Source: Spirochaeta isovalerica (GTDB lineage Bacteria; Spirochaetota; Spirochaetia; DSM-2461). From it: DNA of 64,000 bases. The position numbers were made by a program, and so were the translations under genes. This document shows, in pieces, positions 17,853 to 24,886 of the stretch. The notes beneath the pieces are model-generated. The model had not been told where the DNA came from. It saw only the letters and a list, made by a program, of their open reading frames with translations, and ran no database searches. How positions within the stretch are numbered: position 1 is the stretch's first letter; every line of letters starts with the position of its first letter. The stretch lies in NCBI RefSeq assembly GCF_014207565.1, contig NZ_JACHGJ010000007.1:1-64000 (forward strand), given 5' to 3'.

Positions 17853-19529
17853 ATGTACGCATTACTAGCCTCTATCCCTATTCTTCTCACGATCGTCCTC
17901 ATGGTCGGCTTAAACTGGCCGGCCAAAAAAGTCATGCCTCTGGCCTGGGTTACCGCTCTGATGCTGGCGGCGCTTGTATGGAAAATGCCGGTTCACTGGA
18001 TCGCCGGAGCCTCTGTGTCCGGAGCCCTGAGTGCCTTCAACATTCTGATTATCGTTTTCGGAGCCATTCTGCTTATGAACACTCTGAAAAACTCAGGCGC
18101 CATTAAATCGATAAACAAAACTTTTCACGGCATCAGTCCCGACAGAAGAATACAGGCGATCATTATCGCGTTCCTTTTTGTCTCCTTTATCGAAGGCGCC
18201 GCTGGATTCGGTACTCCGGCGGCTCTGGCGGGACCACTTCTCGTTAGCCTGGGCTTCCCCCCGCTCGCAGCTGTCGTTCTGGCTCTGGTCGGAGACTCGA
18301 CAGCCGTCAGTTTCGGAGCCGTGGGCACGCCCATCATCGGAGGCGTAGCCAAGGTGCTCGATTCTCCCGCTATCAGAGAGACAATCGGACAGTACGGATG
18401 GTCCTGGGATACGTTCATTCAGCAGATCGGAATCTGGTCGGCCATTCCCCACTTCGTCATGGGGACTCTTATGCCCCTTCTCATCGTCATGATTCTCACA
18501 AAGCTCTTCGGACCGAATAAAAGCATACGCGACGCCTTTGAAGTGGCTCCTTTCGCCATTTTCGCCGGTTTGAGTTTCACCATCCCCTACACCCTTCTGG
18601 CCGTCTTTATCGGACCGGAACTTCCCTCCGTTCTGGGAGCTCTTATCGCTATCGGGATTACTATAACGGCAGCTAAGAAAGGTTTCCTCATGCCTAAAAA
18701 GACCTGGGATTTTGCCGATCGCTCAGCCTGGTCGGAAGACTGGATCGGATCAGTCGAGCCGGAGCAGGAGAGTTCCACGGTAGAAATCAATGGCTTCATG
18801 GCCTGGCTGCCCTATATCCTGGTAGCGGGAATCCTCGTTATAACCCGCATACCCGCCCTGGGCATAAAACAGCTCATCACGGCTCCCGCCGTTACCATCG
18901 CCTGGAAAAACATGATCGGGACCAATCTGAGTTACAGCCTTCAGCTGCTCTACCTTCCCGGAACGGTTCCCTTCGTTCTCGTCTCTCTGATAACCATCTT
19001 CCTCTACAGGATGAAAGGCGATGCCGTCAAAGCGACCTGGTCGAAATCGCTGAAACAGCTGGTTCCCGCCACGATCGCCCTTGTATTCGCCGTGGCCATG
19101 GTCAATATCATGCGGTTTTCCGGAAACAACGCTTCGGGAAGCATGGATATGCTGAAAACCCTGTCCACCGCCGCGGCAGCCCTGCTCAGCCCCGTCTGGG
19201 TCTTCATGGCCCCTCTGGTCGGCATACTCGGCGCTTTCATGACCGGATCGAACACCGTCTCCAATATCCTCTTTTCGGGATTTCAGTACGAAGTCGCCAC
19301 ACAGGCGGAACTGTCCCGGACGATTATTCTCGGGCTTCAGGTCATCGGGGGAGCGGCGGGCAACATGATTTGCGTCCACAATGTCGTAGCCGCCAGCACC
19401 ACGGTCGGTCTGACCGGAAGAGAAGGAAAAATTATCAGAACCAATATCGTGCCGGCGTTGATCTACTCGCTGGTTGTCAGCCTCGTTGCGCTGCTGGCGA
19501 TGGGAATCTTTGTTCCCGCACTTTTTTAA
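17853..19529 (+). CDS. lctP: L-lactate permease
   Basis: 558 residues, about 13 membrane helices, of the LctP family (lactate/glycolate:H+ symport). Family features include [29 protein letters not shown] (split here by helices 4-5), [12 protein letters not shown] and the C-terminal [14 protein letters not shown] and [11 protein letters not shown] segments. A Shine-Dalgarno (AAGGAG) and promoter lie upstream. It is the first gene of the operon lctP-etfB-etfA-lctD; spacing to etfB is 9 bases. The order differs from Acetobacterium woodii, where the permease gene is last. Confidence 0.96.
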   Translation: MYALLASIPILLTIVLMVGLNWPAKKVMPLAWVTALMLAALVWKMPVHWIAGASVSGALSAFNILIIVFGAILLMNTLKNSGAIKSINKTFHGISPDRRIQAIIIAFLFVSFIEGAAGFGTPAALAGPLLVSLGFPPLAAVVLALVGDSTAVSFGAVGTPIIGGVAKVLDSPAIRETIGQYGWSWDTFIQQIGIWSAIPHFVMGTLMPLLIVMILTKLFGPNKSIRDAFEVAPFAIFAGLSFTIPYTLLAVFIGPELPSVLGALIAIGITITAAKKGFLMPKKTWDFADRSAWSEDWIGSVEPEQESSTVEINGFMAWLPYILVAGILVITRIPALGIKQLITAPAVTIAWKNMIGTNLSYSLQLLYLPGTVPFVLVSLITIFLYRMKGDAVKATWSKSLKQLVPATIALVFAVAMVNIMRFSGNNASGSMDMLKTLSTAAAALLSPVWVFMAPLVGILGAFMTGSNTVSNILFSGFQYEVATQAELSRTIILGLQVIGGAAGNMICVHNVVAASTTVGLTGREGKIIRTNIVPALIYSLVVSLVALLAMGIFVPALF

Positions 19530-19538
19530 GGAAGAAAT

Positions 19539-20336
19539 ATGAATATTATCGTACCAATCAAACAGGTTCCCGAAACCAGTAATGTCAAAATGGATCCCGA
19601 AACGGGGACAATGGTCCGCTCCGGTGTGGAATCGGTTGTCAATCCTCTGGATCTCTATGCCCTCGAAGCCGCGCTCTCCCTGAAGGACAGCCACGGAGCG
19701 ACCGTTACGGCTGTCACCATGGGTCCGCCCAAAGCCCGCAAAGTTCTCGACATGGCCATATCGATGGGCTGTGACGACGGCGTTCTCGTTTCGGACAGGA
19801 AATTCGGCGGAGCCGATACCTGGGCCACCAGCTACACCCTCTCCGAAGCGATCAAGGCCCTGGGAAATGTCGATCTGATTATTGCGGGGGAACGGGCCAC
19901 AGATGGAGACACAGCCCAGGTGGGGCCGGGCATCGCCGCCTGGATGATTCTGCCGCTGGCAACCTATATATCCGACATTGAAGTGGAAAGTGAAAAGTGC
20001 CTCATAGTCGAACGCCTGGTGGAGGAGGGATACGAAAGGCTGAGGCTTCCTCTGCCCGCTCTCATAACCGTGGTCAAAGAGATCGCCTCTCCCCGCCTTC
20101 CCACGCTGCGCGGCAAGAAAAAAGCGATGCAGACAGAGATCCGGACCCTCAGTACGGAAAACCTCACGCTTGAGAGCACCAACCTCGGTCTGAAAGGCTC
20201 GCCGACAAAAGTCGTAAAAATCGAAACCCCTAAAGTGACAAGAGGCGGAACTGTTGTGGAGGCCATGGACGATGCCTCGGTCACCGAAGCTGTCGACAGG
20301 CTGATGGATTTCCTCCGTCAGCGTGAAGTGGTGTGA
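19539..20336 (+). CDS. etfB: Electron transfer flavoprotein subunit beta
   Basis: 265 residues. Starts IIVPIKQVPET and carries the ERATDGDTAQVGPGIAA loop characteristic of EtfB subunits found in electron-bifurcating or confurcating complexes, where EtfB holds FAD rather than AMP. The CGDDGVLVSDR and ITVVKEIASPRLPTLRGK (signature) stretches are family-typical. With EtfA and the FAD dehydrogenase downstream it should form the Ldh-Etf complex that oxidises lactate with NAD+, driven by reduced ferredoxin. The Shine-Dalgarno AAGGAAG precedes ATG 19539. Confidence 0.95.
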   Translation: MNIIVPIKQVPETSNVKMDPETGTMVRSGVESVVNPLDLYALEAALSLKDSHGATVTAVTMGPPKARKVLDMAISMGCDDGVLVSDRKFGGADTWATSYTLSEAIKALGNVDLIIAGERATDGDTAQVGPGIAAWMILPLATYISDIEVESEKCLIVERLVEEGYERLRLPLPALITVVKEIASPRLPTLRGKKKAMQTEIRTLSTENLTLESTNLGLKGSPTKVVKIETPKVTRGGTVVEAMDDASVTEAVDRLMDFLRQREVV

Positions 20337-20350
20337 ATAAAGGAGAAACA

Positions 20351-21340
20351 ATGAGTTATATATGGACACTGGCCGAACAGGCCAACGGACATCTGAAGCA
20401 GGTGTCCTTTGAATTGCTGACCAGAGGGAGAAAGCTGGCCGACTCTCTCGATACGAAACTGGCATCGCTTCTGATCGGAAACGGAGTTTCCGCTGAAGCG
20501 CTCAGAGAACTGATTCAGTCGGGCGCCGATGAAGTGTACTACGTGGAAGATCCCCGTCTGGCCAGTTTCTCCTGCGAAACCTACTCGAATATCATGGTCG
20601 AGCTGATCAAGACCTATCAGCCCCATACGATACTTGCCGCGGCGACCTCTTCGGGCCGCACGCTTATGCCCTACGTGGCGGTCAAAGTGAAAACCGGACT
20701 CACCGCCGACTGCACGGAACTGGACATTGAAGAGACGACGGGAAACCTGCTCCAGACCAGACCGGCCATCGGCGGCAACATTCTGGCGACCATTAAAACG
20801 CCGAACCACCGCCCCCAGATGGCGACGGTCCGCCCCAAATCGACCAGGCCGCCGGAACCCGATGCAGACAGGGATGGCAAAATCATCAATGTGCCTTTTA
20901 AAGAGGAATGGCTCGACGGGCGGGTAGAATTTCTGGGCTACCGGAAAGACGCCGGGGATTTCGAGAACATAGAAGAAGCCGACATCATCATTGCCGGCGG
21001 AAAGGGCATGAAAAAAGCGGAGAACTTCAAGATGCTCCGCCGCCTGAGCGACAGCCTCGAAGGCATGGTCGGCGCCACAAGAGATGCGGTGGACCGCGGC
21101 TGGATCGGCTATTCCCATCAGATCGGTCTTTCGGGAAAAACAGTCTCTCCCAAATTGTATATCGGAGCGGGGATTTCCGGTTCGATTCAGCATCTGGCGG
21201 GAATCAAGACAAGCGAAATCATTGTGTCCATTAATAACGATCCCGAGGCGCCGCTACATAAAATCGCCGATTTCGCTATCGTAGGCGATCTGTTCAACGT
21301 TCTTCCAGAACTGCAGAAACGCCTGGAAGGAGGAAAATGA
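20351..21340 (+). CDS. etfA: Electron transfer flavoprotein subunit alpha
   Basis: 329 residues from ATG 20351, chosen because AGGAG lies 5 bases ahead (a GTG at 20333 overlaps the end of etfB and has no such site). The C-terminal FAD domain is intact: GATRDAVDRGWI, HQIGLSGKTVSPKLYIGAGISGS (two halves) and IGAGISGSIQHLAG. Unlike the EtfA (LctC) of A. woodii as I recall it, there is no N-terminal ferredoxin-like domain: no CxxCxxC motif occurs. The stop overlaps the start of the dehydrogenase gene. Confidence 0.95.
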   Translation: MSYIWTLAEQANGHLKQVSFELLTRGRKLADSLDTKLASLLIGNGVSAEALRELIQSGADEVYYVEDPRLASFSCETYSNIMVELIKTYQPHTILAAATSSGRTLMPYVAVKVKTGLTADCTELDIEETTGNLLQTRPAIGGNILATIKTPNHRPQMATVRPKSTRPPEPDADRDGKIINVPFKEEWLDGRVEFLGYRKDAGDFENIEEADIIIAGGKGMKKAENFKMLRRLSDSLEGMVGATRDAVDRGWIGYSHQIGLSGKTVSPKLYIGAGISGSIQHLAGIKTSEIIVSINNDPEAPLHKIADFAIVGDLFNVLPELQKRLEGGK

Positions 21341-22749
21341 TGGGTTACGCACCAGTCACACCAGCGATAATCAGGGAACTGAAAGAAATTCTGGGAGATA
21401 AAAACGTCCTTGTCGATGAGGAAAAGATCGAAGCTTATTCCCATGATGAAACGAATGAAGAGGAATACGGCCATATGCCGGAAGTCGTTGTGACGCCGGA
21501 AACGGCTGAACAGACTGCCGCGGTCGTCAAGCTAGCCAACAGGGAAGTGATTCCCGTAACGCCCCGCGGCGCCGGCTCGGGGCTTTCGGGAGGAGCCATT
21601 CCCATATTCGGGGGGATTCTTCTCTCCGTGGAGAAAATGAACAAGATCCTGGAGGTGGATTTCGACAACATGGTTGTCACCGCCGAAACAGGTGTCGTCA
21701 CCAACGACATCATCTCCATGGTAAAGGAAAAGAACCTCTTTTACGCCGGCTATCCCATGTCGGTCCAGACCTGTTATCTCGGGGGAAATATCGCCGAGAA
21801 CGCCGGAGGAGGCAAAGCCGTCAAGTACGGGGTGACAGGCCGTTATATCCAGGGCATGGAAGTGGTCACGCCGAAGGGGGACATCGTCAGCCTCGGCGGG
21901 AAACTGGCCAAGGATGTTTCGGGGTACGACCTCAAGCAGCTGCTGATCGGTTCCGAGGGGACTCTGGGAATCGTCACGAAGGCGATCGTCAAGCTATCGG
22001 GGCTCCCCACGGCCAGCGCCGTTCTTCTGGTGCTCTACGAAACGGCGAGACAGGCCATAGATTCGGTACCCGTCATCATCTCCAACGGGATAGTACCGAC
22101 CAGCATCGAGTTTATGGACAAGCTGTCCGTACAGACTTCCTGCCAGTACCTGAACGAAACACTACCCTATGAAAACTGCGGAGCCATGCTGGTCATCGAA
22201 GTGGACGGCAGCAGCGCCGAACAGGTGGAGTCCGACATGATCGCCATAGGCGACCTCTGTATGGAAAACGCCGCCCAGGAAGTGTATATCGCCGAAGACC
22301 GCAACGCCGTCGAGAGGATCTGGAACGTCCGGAGAAATATAGCCGAGGCCTTCAAGGTCTACAGCCCGATACAGAGCCTCGAGGATATAGTCGTTCCCAC
22401 AGCGGCCATTCCCGATATCATTCCGGAGCTGGACAGGATCAGCGAAAAGTACTCCATGAAGATCCCCTGCTACGGCCATGCCGGAGACGGCAACCTCCAT
22501 GCGACTCTGGTCAAAGATCCCGAAATGTCCATGGAAGAATGGCATAAAGCCGAGCCGGAAGCCCTGAGGGACCTCTATTCGGTGACTCAGAAGCTGGGAG
22601 GGAAGATATCAGGCGAACACGGAATCGGCATCAAACGACGGGACTATCTTGAGCAGCTGATCGACCCTGTGGAACTGGAGCTTATGAAAGGGATCAAAAA
22701 AGCCTGGGATCCCAACAACATCATGAATCCCGGTAAAATTTTCAACTGA
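21337..22749 (+). CDS. lctD: FAD-dependent lactate dehydrogenase (GlcD/LctD-type)
   Basis: 470 residues. FAD_binding_4 domain with TPRGAGSGLSGGAIP and the NIAENAGG flavin contacts, then the FAD-oxidase C domain with HAGDGNLHAT and GEHGIGIKRRD. Soluble, without the iron-sulfur cysteines of glycolate oxidase GlcF. Placed after etfB-etfA it corresponds to LctD, which oxidises D- or L-lactate to pyruvate and passes electrons to Etf. Two adjacent ATG codons (21337, 21340) follow GGAGG; the second has better spacing. A GC-rich hairpin terminator lies 23 bases downstream. Confidence 0.94.
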   Translation: MMGYAPVTPAIIRELKEILGDKNVLVDEEKIEAYSHDETNEEEYGHMPEVVVTPETAEQTAAVVKLANREVIPVTPRGAGSGLSGGAIPIFGGILLSVEKMNKILEVDFDNMVVTAETGVVTNDIISMVKEKNLFYAGYPMSVQTCYLGGNIAENAGGGKAVKYGVTGRYIQGMEVVTPKGDIVSLGGKLAKDVSGYDLKQLLIGSEGTLGIVTKAIVKLSGLPTASAVLLVLYETARQAIDSVPVIISNGIVPTSIEFMDKLSVQTSCQYLNETLPYENCGAMLVIEVDGSSAEQVESDMIAIGDLCMENAAQEVYIAEDRNAVERIWNVRRNIAEAFKVYSPIQSLEDIVVPTAAIPDIIPELDRISEKYSMKIPCYGHAGDGNLHATLVKDPEMSMEEWHKAEPEALRDLYSVTQKLGGKISGEHGIGIKRRDYLEQLIDPVELELMKGIKKAWDPNNIMNPGKIFN

Positions 22750-22772
22750 TCAATTCAGGACCTTCTTTTTTC

Positions 22773-22815
22773 GGATGCCCCGCCGGCTCATGGCAGCCGG
22801 AGGGGCATCCTTTTC
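22773..22815 (+). terminator. Terminator of the lactate operon
   Basis: GGATGCCCC (22773-22781) pairs with GGGGCATCC (22802-22810), extended inside by CCGGC/GCCGG, and is followed by TTTTCCCTCTTCTT. The U-tract is short but the stem is very strong. Confidence 0.7.
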
Positions 22816-22822
22816 CCTCTTC

Positions 22823-22851
22823 TTGTTCCCCCTTATCATCTCTGATATAAT
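22823..22851 (+). promoter_or_regulatory. Promoter of the tetR gene, nearly leaderless
   Basis: -35 TTGTTC (22823-22828), spacer of 17, perfect -10 TATAAT (22846-22851), then ten bases to ATG 22862. No Shine-Dalgarno fits between. It lies just after the lactate operon terminator, so the regulator has its own transcript. Confidence 0.65.
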
Positions 22852-22861
22852 CAGACCTCTA

Positions 22862-23506
22862 ATGGCTGACACGGAAGAATTACAATCAAAAAAGCCGGGA
22901 AAACGGAAAGCCCGGGCTATGGAAACAAAAAGGAAACTGCTGGAAAGCGCTATGTCTCTCTTCAAGGAGAAGGGATTCGATGCCGTTACGGTAGAGGAAA
23001 TCGCCCAGAGAGCCGGAACAGCCAAAGGTTCGTTCTATACGTACTTCGCCACTAAGAGCGATATCATAGTGGAAGAGTTCTGGGATATCGATGCCTATTA
23101 CCGCAAATACTCCCGGAACCTGAAGCGCTGCGCGACAGCAAGCGAGAAGCTGACGTCGTTCACCCGCGCCCAGACCCGCTTCATCCGCGACAAGGTGGGC
23201 GTGGATATGCTAAAAATTCTCTATGCCAACCAGACGTCAACCTACGGAGACAATAAAATCATCATCGACGAATCGCGCTTCTGGTTCGCCCTGATTACCG
23301 ATATCATCGCGGAAGGTCAGGAAAACGGTGAATTCCGGACCGATCTCCCGGCGGAACAGATGGCGAGGTGGTTCAACCGGACCATGAGAGGGAATTTCCT
23401 CGACTGGTGCATCAGCAGCGGTGAGAATTTTGACCTGGTGGAAGAGGCCGTGAGCTACTGCGATAACTTCATTACCGCGGCTCTGCAAAAAAATACCCGC
23501 AGCTGA
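22862..23506 (+). CDS. TetR-family transcriptional regulator
   Basis: 214 residues from ATG 22862; longer in-frame starts fall inside the terminator hairpin and are rejected. After a basic N-terminal tail (KKPGKRKARAMETKRKLL) comes the TetR helix-turn-helix (TVEEIAQRAGTAKGSFYTYFATKSDI). The C-terminal ligand domain is helical with no recognised ligand signature. Placed immediately after the lactate operon, it is the best local candidate for binding the dyads at 17745-17782; this is inference. The last codons overlap a terminator that serves the gene on the other strand. Confidence 0.9.
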   Translation: MADTEELQSKKPGKRKARAMETKRKLLESAMSLFKEKGFDAVTVEEIAQRAGTAKGSFYTYFATKSDIIVEEFWDIDAYYRKYSRNLKRCATASEKLTSFTRAQTRFIRDKVGVDMLKILYANQTSTYGDNKIIIDESRFWFALITDIIAEGQENGEFRTDLPAEQMARWFNRTMRGNFLDWCISSGENFDLVEEAVSYCDNFITAALQKNTRS

Positions 23507-23519
23507 CAACTGCGGGTAT
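23487..23519 (-). terminator. Terminator of the fliS-polA-coaE-SPOR operon
   Basis: Read on the minus strand, ATACCCGCAG (23519-23510) pairs with CTGCGGGTAT (23502-23493) and is followed by a T-run to 23487. It overlaps the last codons and stop of the tetR gene on the plus strand. Confidence 0.85.
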
Positions 23520-23537
23520 CGAAAACCAATAGAACAC

Positions 23538-24293
23538 TTAATTATTTACAGGAACTTCGCGGATCATTGTGGTCTGAACAACATAGCTGTCTTCAAAGTT
23601 CTTCATATCTTTTATGGGATCGAGGAATTTATCGGCTTCCCCTTTGGATTGGAAGGCGCCGATTCTAACCCGGTAATAAGTCGTACCGTCAACTGACCTG
23701 GTCTGGATTTCACTCGAGACATCACGGCCCAGCAGATAGGTTCTGACCTCTTCCGCTTTAGTCAGATCCGTATAGGATCCTACTTGGATCCAATAAACCG
23801 TTACGCTGATCTTTCTGGTTTCCGGCGCTTTGGCGACAGGAGCCGCCTGGGCAGGCTTTACCGTCTCAGCCGGTTTGGCGGGAGTCTTTTCTATGACATT
23901 GGGAACATCTTCCTCTGCTGTTCCATCGGTGGCTTCAGACGCGAGTTCTTCAGGTTCAGAAGTTGTTTCCTCCGGCGCGACAGCGGCTTCAGGGGCGGAT
24001 TCTTCACCCATTGAGAATTCATTTTCTGTTTCCGCGGGAGCTACCATTTCGGGATAGCCGTCGGCATTGCGGACAAATTCCACGGGATCAAAATCCCGGC
24101 CCGGGGTTTCACTGCTCAGAGAACTGAGCCTGGGCTGACCGGATGCGCCCTCTTCAGAGGGGAAAAAGAAAAACAATCCGGCAGCTATAACTATCGCAAT
24201 GACAGTTAACGCAGAGAGAACAACCCATAAGATTCTGGACTGGTCCGGATTTTCCCGTTTAGTCATATTTTCATCTTTTTCGTCCAATATCAT
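23538..24293 (-). CDS. SPOR-domain membrane-anchored protein
   Basis: 251 residues. A short cytoplasmic tail, one membrane helix (~20-43), a long low-complexity Glu/Ala/Pro linker (~75-160) and a C-terminal SPOR domain (~170-245: VYWIQVGSYTD, YYRVRIGAFQSKGEADKFL). SPOR domains bind denuded peptidoglycan at the septum, so a role in division or wall remodelling in the periplasm is likely. It starts 5 bases after coaE and is the last gene of the operon, followed by a terminator. A second Met at residue 10 is a possible start. Confidence 0.88.
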   Translation of the reverse strand: MILDEKDENMTKRENPDQSRILWVVLSALTVIAIVIAAGLFFFFPSEEGASGQPRLSSLSSETPGRDFDPVEFVRNADGYPEMVAPAETENEFSMGEESAPEAAVAPEETTSEPEELASEATDGTAEEDVPNVIEKTPAKPAETVKPAQAAPVAKAPETRKISVTVYWIQVGSYTDLTKAEEVRTYLLGRDVSSEIQTRSVDGTTYYRVRIGAFQSKGEADKFLDPIKDMKNFEDSYVVQTTMIREVPVNN

Positions 24294-24298
24294 ACCCT

Positions 24299-24883
24299 CT
24301 AGAAATTCTCATAGTCGGAGAGGAACATGTCAACCTGTTTTTTCAGGTCCGAAAGACTTCCCCGGTTCCTTACCATATAAATATCGACACCTGAAAAAAA
24401 ATGTTGAACCGTTAGATGCCGCTGGAGACGAATTCTTGAAAATATATGTGAGATTTTATTTTTATCCCGTTTAAATGCTCTGATTATCCGGTGAATGAGT
24501 GGGGCTTCGACCCAGAGAACCGCGTCGCAGAGACGATCCAGACCGGCGGGTCCCAGAATTGCCGCATTGATAACGAGGTTTCGGCCTTTATTCTCTTCCA
24601 GAAAACTCTGAACCATTTCAAAAACAGCGGGATGGGTAATCGATTCCAGCTCTTTCATCCTTTTTCTGTCACCAAAGACGATTTCCCCCAGAGCCTTCCG
24701 GTTCACCGTGCCGTCATCGTTGGCGACCTGATTTCCGAAGCTCTCAATTACCGCATCTCTTCTCAGCTCCAGAGCCTCATGTCCCAGCTTGTCCACGTCG
24801 AGTGAGAGAAATCCCCGTTCCTCAAGAAAACGCGACGCCGAATTCTTACCGCTGCAGGCCTTACCCGCCAGACCGAGAATCAT
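24299..24883 (-). CDS. coaE: Dephospho-CoA kinase
   Basis: 194 residues. Last step of coenzyme A synthesis, phosphorylating the 3'-hydroxyl of dephospho-CoA. The P-loop is GLAGKACSGKN, a variant of the usual GLTGGIGSGKS in which the final Ser/Thr is Asn, followed by SLDVDKLGHEAL (the expected DxD-type lid contact) and ESITHPAVFEMV. The C-terminal CoA domain is short and somewhat divergent (RLQRHLTVQHFFSG). The Asn in the P-loop is worth noting, as Mg2+ coordination normally uses Ser/Thr. It follows polA by 3 bases. Confidence 0.85.
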   Translation of the reverse strand: MILGLAGKACSGKNSASRFLEERGFLSLDVDKLGHEALELRRDAVIESFGNQVANDDGTVNRKALGEIVFGDRKRMKELESITHPAVFEMVQSFLEENKGRNLVINAAILGPAGLDRLCDAVLWVEAPLIHRIIRAFKRDKNKISHIFSRIRLQRHLTVQHFFSGVDIYMVRNRGSLSDLKKQVDMFLSDYENF

Positions 24884-24886
24884 GGA

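Noticed and set aside
18750-20465. 571-residue open frame on the minus strand across lctP and etfB
   Set aside because: Antisense to two well-supported genes; the translation has no family features and is rich in His, Gly and Arg, as expected from a mirrored frame of GC-rich third positions.
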